DNA of 64,000 nt from JAXDJH01 sp034663635. Its GTDB lineage: Bacteria; Actinomycetota; CADDZG01; WHSQ01. The first letter of the stretch is position 1. Each line of letters begins with the position of its first letter. Below, in pieces: positions 42,774 to 49,689 of this stretch. The notes under the pieces are model-generated. The model was not told where the DNA came from. It was given only the letters and a program-made list of their open reading frames with translations, and ran no database searches. The stretch spans positions 1 to 64,000 of the forward strand of contig JAXDJH010000022.1 of assembly GCA_034663635.1 (NCBI GenBank), read 5' to 3'. The translations under genes were made by a program, and so were the position numbers.

Positions 42774-43164
42774 GGAGATCTCGCTAGAAATGTCGGGCAG
42801 ACACTTCGCCGACATCACGAGTGTCGTGGCTGACTTCATCGTCCGTGAAAGTGATGGCCTCGTGAACGTATTCGTGCCGCATGCGACCGCGGGCCTCGCT
42901 CTTGTGGAGACGGGCTCCGGTTCAGAGCAAGACCTAGAGCGGGTCTTGAACGAGTTGCTGCCCCGCGACGACAGGTGGAAACATCGTCATGGCTCGCCTG
43001 GGCACGGAGCGGATCACGTCCTTCCCGCTTTCATGTCGCCCTCGCTCGTCATTCCCGTGGTCGGTGGCGCGATGCAATTGGGAACCTGGCAAAGCGTCGT
43101 ATTCGTCGATCTCAATGACGACAATCCCAGCCGGAAGGTGCGGCTTTCGTTCGTCAGTTCCTAG
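42763..43164 (+). CDS. YjbQ/UPF0047 family protein
   Basis: A 133-residue single-domain protein. The family signature is HGSPGHGADHVLPAFMSPS, with the conserved His residues of the presumed active site, plus NVFVPHATAGLALVETGSG. Members have been linked to thiamine-phosphate synthase side activity, but the true role is unsettled. The ATG overlaps the sulfotransferase gene by 11 bp. Its stop shares a CTAG with the stop of the convergent PPOX gene. Confidence 0.88.
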   Translation: MRSEEISLEMSGRHFADITSVVADFIVRESDGLVNVFVPHATAGLALVETGSGSEQDLERVLNELLPRDDRWKHRHGSPGHGADHVLPAFMSPSLVIPVVGGAMQLGTWQSVVFVDLNDDNPSRKVRLSFVSS

Positions 43165-43547
43165 ACGTAGGTCCGCTGCCGCTCGGGTGCGATCTTCAAG
43201 ATCACTCGCTCGGACACGATCTCGTTCGTGTACGTCTTGCCCTCGTACTTCTGGCTTAGCTTCTCGATGTGGTCGCGAGCCTCGTCACCGCGCACTTCCT
43301 CGACGACCCTGCCCCTGATCTCAACGTATTCCGTGGGATCGTCATCGTCCCAGATAGCAACCGACACTCGGGGGTCGCGCTTGATGTTCTTGTATTTCCT
43401 CCGATGGACCTCGGTGTTGATGAGGATGAACTCGTCGTCGCAATCGACCCACATGACGTGCGTGATTGGCGATCCATCTTTAAGCAGTGTTGCGATCGTC
43501 CCGAAGTTCGCGGCCTGGGCGAATCTCTTGACCGTTTCGTCGATCAT
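43161..43547 (-). CDS. PPOX-class flavin/F420-binding split-barrel protein
   Basis: A 128-residue pyridoxamine-5'-phosphate-oxidase-like split barrel. The strand-turn pattern GTIATLLKDGSPITHVMWVD, the phosphate-binding RRKYKNIKRDPRVSVA and EIRGRVVEEV resemble actinobacterial F420- or FMN-dependent members. Distinguishing F420 from FMN is not possible by eye. AAAGGAG lies 7 nt before the ATG. It is a single gene convergent with yjbQ. Confidence 0.82.
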   Translation of the reverse strand: MIDETVKRFAQAANFGTIATLLKDGSPITHVMWVDCDDEFILINTEVHRRKYKNIKRDPRVSVAIWDDDDPTEYVEIRGRVVEEVRGDEARDHIEKLSQKYEGKTYTNEIVSERVILKIAPERQRTYV

Positions 43548-43621
43548 CTAGCGTCTCCTTTGGAGGTCTCGTTTCCGCAATACCCTAGAGGTGGACGGAT
43601 TATCCGTGGACCGGAGGAACG

Positions 43622-44008
43622 ATGGACCACAGCGATGTGCAGGCCTGGCTCGACGGCTACCTCGCCGCGTGGAAGAGCTACGACCCCGCGGCGATAGGCG
43701 AACTATTCAGCGAGACCGTCTCCTACCGCGACTATCCATTCGCCGAGCCGCTGACGACGAGAGAGGAAGTCGTTGCGAACTGGCTGGGGAAGAAGGACGC
43801 TCCGGGGACCTACGACGGCGAGTACGAACCCGTCGCGGTGGAGGGAGAAGTTGCGGTCGCACGCGGGACGAGCACTTACTTCGATGCCGATGGTGGGATC
43901 GCCGAACTCTTCTATAACGTCTTCGTCATGCGATTCGATGAAGAAGGTCGCTGCAAGGAGTGGACCGAGTACTACGGCAGGGATCCGCGCTATAAAGCAC
44001 CCGAGTGA
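43622..44008 (+). CDS. NTF2/SnoaL-like small protein
   Basis: A 128-residue alpha+beta barrel protein of the NTF2-like group. It shows the typical opening helix VQAWLDGYLAAWKSYDPAAI, then FSETVSYRDYPFAEPLTTRE and a final strand FVMRFDEEGRCKEWTEYY. Such proteins serve as isomerases, cyclases, hydrolases or binding modules. The substrate is not inferable. A strong GGAGGAA site is close to the ATG. Confidence 0.8.
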   Translation: MDHSDVQAWLDGYLAAWKSYDPAAIGELFSETVSYRDYPFAEPLTTREEVVANWLGKKDAPGTYDGEYEPVAVEGEVAVARGTSTYFDADGGIAELFYNVFVMRFDEEGRCKEWTEYYGRDPRYKAPE

Positions 44009-44012
44009 TCGG

Positions 44013-44882
44013 CTAGCCGAGGCTCGACCACAGGTACTGCACCGCGTAGGAGCGCCACGGCCGCCACCGCTCGGACACTCTCATCGCCTCCGCGGGTTTG
44101 GACGGCAGCCCCATCTTCTCTAGAGCCTTACGCACGCCGAGATCGGACGCCAGGAAGACGTCCGGGTCATCGAGACCGCGCATCGCGACATAGTCGGCCG
44201 TCCACGGGCCGATCCCAGGAAGCGCTATCAGCTTCTCCCTGAGCTCGTCGCGATCGGTCGCCGGGTCCAAAACGACGGTGCCGTCTGCAAGTGCCGCGCT
44301 CAGCGTCCGGATCGCGTTCTTTCGCGCTCCCGGCATCCCGATCTCGGCGAGTGAGGCGTCGGCCAGATCCGCCGGTCGCGGGAACGTGTGCGTGAGGTCG
44401 GGGTCGTGGATCCCCAGCGGGCGGCCGTATGCGGCGACGAGTCTCCCTGCGAGCGTTCGGGCGCCGACTACCGAGACCTGCTGCCCGATGACCGCCCGGA
44501 TCGCGAGCTCGGCCGGGTCGGCGGTTCCGGGGATCCGGAGGCCGGGTCTGCGCTTGATAAGTGGGCGCATCTTCGCGTCACTTGCGAGAGCTGCTCCCAC
44601 CGCCAGGACGTCGGTATTGAGATCGAGCATCCTCAGAACGCGCGTCTCGGCTTCGGCGGCGTCACGGGGATCCTCGACCGTCGCATCAGCGACGGGTCCC
44701 TCGGGACCCAGAGAGATCGACACGACCGCGTCGCCGTGGGCGAGCGGGATGCTCCGCTTGTAGGAGGTCTCGTTGAGGAGTTCGATCCCCTCGACTCCTC
44801 GCTCGCCGAGGAAGCGCAGCATCCAGTCGAGCTCGAGGGGGCCGGAGTGGTTGAGGTTGATCGGGCGAGTGGTGGGCGACAA
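44013..44882 (-). CDS. alkA: DNA-3-methyladenine glycosylase II (AlkA type)
   Basis: A 289-residue base-excision repair glycosylase that removes alkylated bases. The N-terminal AlkA-specific domain is followed by the HhH-GPD fold: the hairpin LPGIGPWTADYVAMRG and the catalytic Asp in DVFLASDLGVRK. The last residues WRPWRSYAVQYLWSSL are typical. No Ada methyltransferase domain is fused. The start is TTG just after the deacylase stop, with an in-frame TGA immediately upstream fixing it. It is co-transcribed with the tRNA deacylase gene. Confidence 0.93.
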   Translation of the reverse strand: MSPTTRPINLNHSGPLELDWMLRFLGERGVEGIELLNETSYKRSIPLAHGDAVVSISLGPEGPVADATVEDPRDAAEAETRVLRMLDLNTDVLAVGAALASDAKMRPLIKRRPGLRIPGTADPAELAIRAVIGQQVSVVGARTLAGRLVAAYGRPLGIHDPDLTHTFPRPADLADASLAEIGMPGARKNAIRTLSAALADGTVVLDPATDRDELREKLIALPGIGPWTADYVAMRGLDDPDVFLASDLGVRKALEKMGLPSKPAEAMRVSERWRPWRSYAVQYLWSSLG

Positions 44883-44888
44883 GTCCGA

Positions 44889-45368
44889 TCAGCCGCCCGC
44901 CGGCTTTGTCACATCTGCAACGTCTGCTCCCAACGCAGCGATCAAGGAGTCGCCATTGACGTGAAGGTTGACGCCATGAGCCCCTCCACCGATCGCGACC
45001 TTGCTGCGACCTGCAACCACCGCATCAGCAATGACGGGCCAAGCTTTAGCTGCGCCGAACGGAGTGATTGCTCCGCGTTCGTATCCCGTCGCCTCACGAG
45101 CTTCATCCGCATCGGGCAGAGACAACCTGCTGACTCCAAGGTGGGCGCGAAGTTTCGGCCAATCGATAGAGCGATCTCCAGGCACAAGGACGAAGACGTA
45201 ATCGTCATCCCCTCTGCGTACAACCAAAGTCTTGAGCAGATCCGTGACGTCGATACCTTGGAATCCAGCGCTCTCTTCAACGCTGCGCGCCCTTTCGGTC
45301 ACGACCACCTCGTGCTCGAGATCGGTGTTCGCCAGTGCGCGGGTCGCCGGTGTGTCGGGGGTCACCAT
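44889..45368 (-). CDS. ybaK: YbaK/EbsC-type aminoacyl-tRNA deacylase
   Basis: A 159-residue editing-domain protein that hydrolyses mischarged tRNA such as Cys-tRNA(Pro). Conserved parts are DVTDLLKTLVVRRGDD with the key Lys, LPDADEAREATGYERGAITPFG and SKVAIGGGAHGVNLHV. It has the single-domain length of the family. The ATG lies 7 nt after a TAAGCT box, so the message may be leaderless. It is followed by alkA. Confidence 0.88.
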   Translation of the reverse strand: MVTPDTPATRALANTDLEHEVVVTERARSVEESAGFQGIDVTDLLKTLVVRRGDDDYVFVLVPGDRSIDWPKLRAHLGVSRLSLPDADEAREATGYERGAITPFGAAKAWPVIADAVVAGRSKVAIGGGAHGVNLHVNGDSLIAALGADVADVTKPAGG

Positions 45369-45375
45369 GTGAAGC

Positions 45376-45385
45376 AGCTTATGGT
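45376..45385. promoter_or_regulatory. Overlapping divergent -10 boxes TAAGCT / TATGGT
   Basis: Minus strand: TAAGCT (45381-45376), then 7 nt and the ybaK ATG. Plus strand: TATGGT (45380-45385), then 9 nt and the ATG of the sugar kinase. The boxes share 2 bp. The start codons are only 26 bp apart. Confidence 0.5.
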
Positions 45386-45394
45386 CCGGGGTCG

Positions 45395-46189
45395 ATGAAG
45401 GTCGCGGTGGTGGGGCATGTCGAATGGGTGACGTTCGCGCGCGTCGACCATCTACCGCGCGACGGCGAGATCGTTCACGCCACTGAGACCTGGGAGATCG
45501 CGGGAGGCGGTGGCGCGGTGGCCGCCCGCGTGCTCGTCGAACTCAATGGTTCAACCTCCTTCTTCACCGCTTTCGGGGACGACGAGTTGGGCCATCGTGC
45601 GCACGACGTGCTGGTGAAGGCCGGGATCGACGTCCACGCTGTTTTTCGCTCGACCACCATGAGACGGGCATTCACCCATCTGGATGGGACTGGAGAGCGC
45701 ACGATCACCGTCCTGGGAGACAGGCTCGGCCCCCAGGCCACCGACCCCCTTCCGTGGGATGAGTTGGGGGCCGCGGACGCGGTGTACTTCACGGCGGGAG
45801 ATGCGTCGGCTGTGACCGCAGCGAGGTCCGCTCGCGTTCTCGTAGCTACATCCAGAGACCTGCCGCCGCTGGCGGAGGCTCGGGTGCTTCTCGACGCTCT
45901 AGTGGGTAGCGCCGCGGATCCGGCGGAGAGTTATCGAACCGGCGACCTCGATCCCGCCCCAGAGCTAGTTGTCCGAACCGAGGGGGAGCGCGGTGGCGTC
46001 TTTCAACAGCGCGGGCAAGACGAGCGCCGCTATGCGCCGGTTGCTCCAAGGGCTGCTATCCAGAATCGCTACGGAGCTGGTGACAGCTTCGCGGCGGGTC
46101 TCACTTTCGCACTTGCGCAAGGCAAGCAAATCGAAATCGCGCTCGCCTTCGCTGCACGCTGCGGGGCGGATGCTTTGTCCGTTCATTAA
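45395..46189 (+). CDS. PfkB-family sugar/nucleoside kinase
   Basis: A 264-residue ribokinase-type kinase. The N-terminal glycine pair is in ETWEIAGGGGAVAARVL, and the C-terminal signature NRYGAGDSFAAGLTFAL holds the catalytic Asp and anion hole. It is somewhat shorter than ribokinase (about 300). The substrate cannot be assigned. The longer reading from 45335 would begin inside the divergent ybaK gene, so ATG 45395 is used. Confidence 0.88.
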   Translation: MKVAVVGHVEWVTFARVDHLPRDGEIVHATETWEIAGGGGAVAARVLVELNGSTSFFTAFGDDELGHRAHDVLVKAGIDVHAVFRSTTMRRAFTHLDGTGERTITVLGDRLGPQATDPLPWDELGAADAVYFTAGDASAVTAARSARVLVATSRDLPPLAEARVLLDALVGSAADPAESYRTGDLDPAPELVVRTEGERGGVFQQRGQDERRYAPVAPRAAIQNRYGAGDSFAAGLTFALAQGKQIEIALAFAARCGADALSVH

Positions 46190-46242
46190 CGCCTAACCCC
46201 CTAGACGTAGCCGCTGATCTCCGCGTAGCGTGGCTCTCGAAT

Positions 46243-46263
46243 CGATGACCGAGGGGGTCATCG
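46243..46263. promoter_or_regulatory. Inverted repeat upstream of the cupredoxin gene
   Basis: Perfect 8-bp arms CGATGACC and GGTCATCG with a 5-nt centre end just before the GAGGAGAAAGG ribosome site. It could be an operator or a 5'-leader hairpin that affects translation. Confidence 0.5.
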
Positions 46264-46285
46264 CGGCGAGGAGAAAGGCATCCCT

Positions 46286-47443
46286 TTGAAACGCAAAGTT
46301 GTGCTTCTTGCCGCCCTGGCGATGTTGGCTGGACTTTTCCCAGTCACCAACGCGAATGCAGGGGCGGCTACCACGTACGAGATCCAAGTGGGCCGCGGTT
46401 TCGGACGCGACTTTCCGGGCGGCTCGGCTCGTTTCTACCCGCCCGAGGTCAAGGTTCACAAGGGCGACACGCTGCACTTCTCCACTCCGGTCTTCGTGTT
46501 GCCTGCAGGCACCACGCCAGAGCAGTACCTCGCCGACAACGCGGCCCTCGGCGCTCCGGGCAACCTGCTCGCAGCCGACCCGGACGATGGCGCAACCGCG
46601 ACGAAACTGAACCCGAATCTCCTTGTGTTCCTCGATTGCGGGACGGTGGACAACCCATGCAGCGCCGACGGACATGACCTGCTCAACCCGGGCTTCTTCA
46701 CCGAGGGCGACTTCTCGGTGACGGTCGACGCGAACCCCGGCGACGTTCTTTACGGGATCGGGATCCCCTGGGGTCCCTCCGCGATCCGCATCGAGGTCGT
46801 CAACCCGAACGACACCGCCTCGACTCAAGCGGAGCTCGACGCCACGGCCAAGACCCTTAAGGCCCAGGACAAAGACGACGCGTTCGCGCTCTTCGACGAG
46901 TACAGCCACAAAAAGACGTTCACGACGGACGACGCCGGCCACAAGGTCTGGGACGCGTACGTGGGCATCGACCGGGGTCCGATCGTGATCCTTGCGATGT
47001 TTCCCGCGAAGCTGAACCTCAAGAAGGGCGACAGCGTCCAGTACCACTTCGATCTGACGAACGAGCTTCACTCCGCCGCGATGCCGATCAAGAAGGCGAA
47101 GAAGCAGGCGTTCAAGATGTTCAGCCCGTTCTGCGACCCCGACGGAGACCAAGGTCCCGGCCCCGACGGCGACCTTCAGACCCAGCAACCGCCGTTCTGC
47201 AACGATCCGACTCAGCTCGAGGTCGATATGGGCAACACGGCACCCAAGGGCGATGGCTCCGTCGATTCTCTGGGCGAGTATCAGGACTCAGGTTGGAAGG
47301 CTTACGACGCAGCTAACGGCACCGGCTATCTCAACGACGATCCTTGGACCGTCCAGTTCAACACCAAGACCGGCGACAGCCCGATCAAGTACATCTGCAC
47401 GTTCCACGGCCCCTTCATGAAGGGCACCGTTGTAGTCAAGTAA
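46286..47443 (+). CDS. Secreted two-domain cupredoxin-like protein
   Basis: A 385-residue exported protein with a signal peptide (residues 1-25, ending NANA). Two plastocyanin-like beta-sandwiches follow. The first (about 30-180) contains YPPEVKVHKGDTLHFSTP. The second (about 230-385) contains KLNLKKGDSVQYHFDL, NELHSAAMP and the C-terminal copper loop YICTFHGPFMKGTVVVK. His, Cys, His and Met of a type 1 copper site are all visible in domain 2; domain 1 lacks the full set. Likely an electron carrier or copper sensor outside the membrane. The TTG start follows a strong ribosome site. Confidence 0.82.
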   Translation: MKRKVVLLAALAMLAGLFPVTNANAGAATTYEIQVGRGFGRDFPGGSARFYPPEVKVHKGDTLHFSTPVFVLPAGTTPEQYLADNAALGAPGNLLAADPDDGATATKLNPNLLVFLDCGTVDNPCSADGHDLLNPGFFTEGDFSVTVDANPGDVLYGIGIPWGPSAIRIEVVNPNDTASTQAELDATAKTLKAQDKDDAFALFDEYSHKKTFTTDDAGHKVWDAYVGIDRGPIVILAMFPAKLNLKKGDSVQYHFDLTNELHSAAMPIKKAKKQAFKMFSPFCDPDGDQGPGPDGDLQTQQPPFCNDPTQLEVDMGNTAPKGDGSVDSLGEYQDSGWKAYDAANGTGYLNDDPWTVQFNTKTGDSPIKYICTFHGPFMKGTVVVK

Positions 47444-47462
47444 CCAGCAGTACGGCGAATCT

Positions 47463-48365
47463 TCAGCCGGCCCGCGAGGGGAGTTTCCCGACAGGGAGCC
47501 CTCGCAGGCCGGCTTTCGCTTTCAGGCGGGCTTTTCGGCTCGGCTCGGGGAACCTTCGCTCGAAGCCCAGCTCGCTCAATACATCTCCGGCGATCACCTC
47601 GAAAACTTCCACCTGATCGGCCGGCATCTCTGTCTGCCAGTCGCGCACGCGTCTTATGGCCTTCTCGGTGACGTTCGGGTTGTACCTCTCGGCTCGAGCG
47701 AGCACGCCCTGCTTTGCCGCGTCGGGATCGAGCATCGCCGGATCGAAGTCGACTCCGATGAACTCCGTGATGTCTTTGATCTCACCCTCATTGTCCTCGA
47801 CAAGGTCCGAGTACAAGACTTCCAGGTAGCGGCCCGGTTCGAGCGCGCGTCCATCACGTATCCCGGCACCCACTCGCGCGGCCCAAATCTCCGCGGCCTT
47901 GGCCACGTTCTTGGGCCCGAACGGCACATCCGCGTAGGACAGGGCAACATCCCGTCCGTCTCGGATCAGATGGATGAACCGAGCGTCACCGAAGAGCTTC
48001 GCGAGTTCGGGGATGTTCAATATGTAGCGAGGGGTCTTGTCTCCCCAGCGCGACTTGCCATGGTGCGCTGCGTAAGCGTTATAGGTCGATCGGATGGCAG
48101 TCGCGTAAGGCACTCGTTGAGTTCCGTGGAACTCCCTCACGACGACATCGATCGGAAGCTCCCAGGCCTCGAAACGGGGATGGCCCTGGAGCTTCGCGAG
48201 GAACGACATGACCTCCACATCCCCTTGACCCTTGTGAAGTTCGGTGATGAAGCGAGATTCCGGAGGCACCGCGATCTCGGGATGTGCATTCAGGGTCAGG
48301 CGAAGGAAAGTCGTGCCGGACCGGGCCGACCCGACAATGAAGAACGGCGGATCGCTTCTAGCCAC
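47463..48365 (-). CDS. PAPS-dependent sulfotransferase 2
   Basis: A 300-residue sulfotransferase with the phosphosulfate loop FIVGSARSGTTFLRLTL, RWGDKTPRYILNIPEL and the 3'-phosphate motif RFIHLIRDGRDVALSYAD. It is only distantly related to the first sulfotransferase. The GTG start is 5 bp after the stop of the sulfatase-like gene, so both are in one operon. Adding and removing groups on the same surface molecule would be a natural pairing (inference). Confidence 0.88.
   Translation of the reverse strand: MARSDPPFFIVGSARSGTTFLRLTLNAHPEIAVPPESRFITELHKGQGDVEVMSFLAKLQGHPRFEAWELPIDVVVREFHGTQRVPYATAIRSTYNAYAAHHGKSRWGDKTPRYILNIPELAKLFGDARFIHLIRDGRDVALSYADVPFGPKNVAKAAEIWAARVGAGIRDGRALEPGRYLEVLYSDLVEDNEGEIKDITEFIGVDFDPAMLDPDAAKQGVLARAERYNPNVTEKAIRRVRDWQTEMPADQVEVFEVIAGDVLSELGFERRFPEPSRKARLKAKAGLRGLPVGKLPSRAG
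47466..47513. terminator. Long hairpin in the 3' end of sulfotransferase 2
   Basis: Arms GCCGGCC-c-GCGAGGG and CCCTCGC-a-GGCCGGC pair over 14 bp with one mismatch. An inner stem TCCC/GGGA lies in the loop. On the plus strand it comes 22 nt after the cupredoxin stop and is followed by TTTCGCTTTC, so it probably terminates that message, while also encoding the last residues of the convergent gene. Confidence 0.65.
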
Positions 48366-48370
48366 GGGGA

Positions 48371-49603
48371 CTACAGATAACCGAGGTCGCGGAGGTGCTG
48401 CTCGATGGTGGCCTCGTCCTCTTCGGAAAGTGGTGAGTCCTCAGATGCCACCGTCGACGCTTCGACTTTGTCGAGATACGCCTCCAGTGGGCGAGCCACC
48501 TCGCGGTAGCGCCCATAGAGGTTGCGCTTCTCGTTCGGAAGGCTTCCTCCGTTGAGTTTGTAGAGCGCGGGCTTCGTCTTGCGCGACTTGAGCAACTTCC
48601 ATTCGGAGTTACGAGCACCCATGATGCGATCGCCTTCGAGCTTGACTCCCACCGCCTCCATGTAGGCAGGTTCCTCCGGAAGCGAGTGTCCTTCCAACCA
48701 CGGCTTCAAGCTCCGGCCGTCGATGCCCTCCGGTATCTCCAGCCCGGCCAGATCGGCGAGCGTCGGGAATAGGTCGATGTGACGGACCTGTTCGTCGATG
48801 CGAGTGGACGGAACGCCGGGCCCGGCCAGGATCAAAGGCACGCGCACGAGATGTTCGTGAAGAGCGAACCCATGCCCGACGGCGAGCGCTTGGAACTTCT
48901 GATCGAGATAAGGGAACCAGCTCTTCAGCTTGAGCTTCGAGCGGGACCGCCGGGCAAGACGGATCAACTTCTGCTCGAACGGTGTGTCCGGGTAGTCCTC
49001 GCCGTGGTCGCCGGTGATGACGACGATCGTGTTGTCTCCCGCGGCCTCAAGGATCGGCATGAGGTACTCGTCCGTTGCCGCGACCGCCGCCTCGTACCCA
49101 GCCTTGTCCCAGCGCTTGGTGAAGTCGGGCGGTGCGCGGTAGGGACGATGCACCTCCCAGATGTGCAGAAGCATGAACCAGGGGTCGACGTACGAGTGCA
49201 TCTTTGACACGACATCGTCACGCCATGAAAAGAAGGGGACCTTGTAGCCCGGGCGGTGCACTGCGTCATCGAAGCCACGCAGGATGCCGGTCTGGGGGAG
49301 GAGGGGACCGGTGACCTCAGCGTGGGTCTGATACCCGGCCTTGCCGAAGGCCTCGGCCATCGTCGTAAGAGCGCTCGAGAGGCGGTAGCCCTGAAGCCCC
49401 CTAACTCCGTGCTTCGGCGGGTAACAGCCGGTGAGGATCGACGAGAAAGATGGGGTGGTCGAAGTCGTGGTCGATACCGCCTGGAGGAACGCGGCGCCGC
49501 GCTCGGCGTATGAATCGATGTTGGGGGTGCGCACAGCGTCCCCGAAAACGGCATCCGCTCTCAGGGAATCGATCGCCAGCAACAAGACGTTTGGCGCGCT
49601 CAC
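48371..49603 (-). CDS. Sulfatase-like hydrolase without formylglycine motif
   Basis: A 410-residue alkaline-phosphatase-superfamily hydrolase in the usual (not permuted) order. It has NVLLLAIDSLRAD (Asp12), STTPSFSSILTGCYPPKHG, ITGDHGEDYP (Asp199, His200), HGFALHEHLVRVPLILAG and IDLFPTLADLAGL. True sulfatases need Cys or Ser in C/S-x-P-S-R for formylglycine; here the site reads TTPSF (Thr49). It is therefore more likely a phosphodiesterase, phosphatase or phospho-group transferase than a sulfatase. No signal peptide is present, unlike the permuted family. GTG start with GGAGAG upstream. Confidence 0.8.
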   Translation of the reverse strand: MSAPNVLLLAIDSLRADAVFGDAVRTPNIDSYAERGAAFLQAVSTTTSTTPSFSSILTGCYPPKHGVRGLQGYRLSSALTTMAEAFGKAGYQTHAEVTGPLLPQTGILRGFDDAVHRPGYKVPFFSWRDDVVSKMHSYVDPWFMLLHIWEVHRPYRAPPDFTKRWDKAGYEAAVAATDEYLMPILEAAGDNTIVVITGDHGEDYPDTPFEQKLIRLARRSRSKLKLKSWFPYLDQKFQALAVGHGFALHEHLVRVPLILAGPGVPSTRIDEQVRHIDLFPTLADLAGLEIPEGIDGRSLKPWLEGHSLPEEPAYMEAVGVKLEGDRIMGARNSEWKLLKSRKTKPALYKLNGGSLPNEKRNLYGRYREVARPLEAYLDKVEASTVASEDSPLSEEDEATIEQHLRDLGYL

Positions 49604-49648
49604 TCAAGCTCTCCATGGCTAGGGACGTTGGACTGCAGGTAGGCGTCT

Positions 49649-49655
49649 TATCCTA
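49649..49655. promoter_or_regulatory. Bidirectional -10 box TATCCTA between sulfatase-like and PhoD genes
   Basis: The heptamer is identical to the one at 5185-5191. Plus-strand TATCCT would start a message near 49661 with a 29-nt leader containing GGGAGG before CTG 49690. Minus-strand TAGGAT would start near 49643 with a leader containing GGAGAG before GTG 49603. Confidence 0.5.
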
Positions 49656-49689
49656 CCGGCGACCCGAGCGGCACCCTCCGGGAGGCAAC

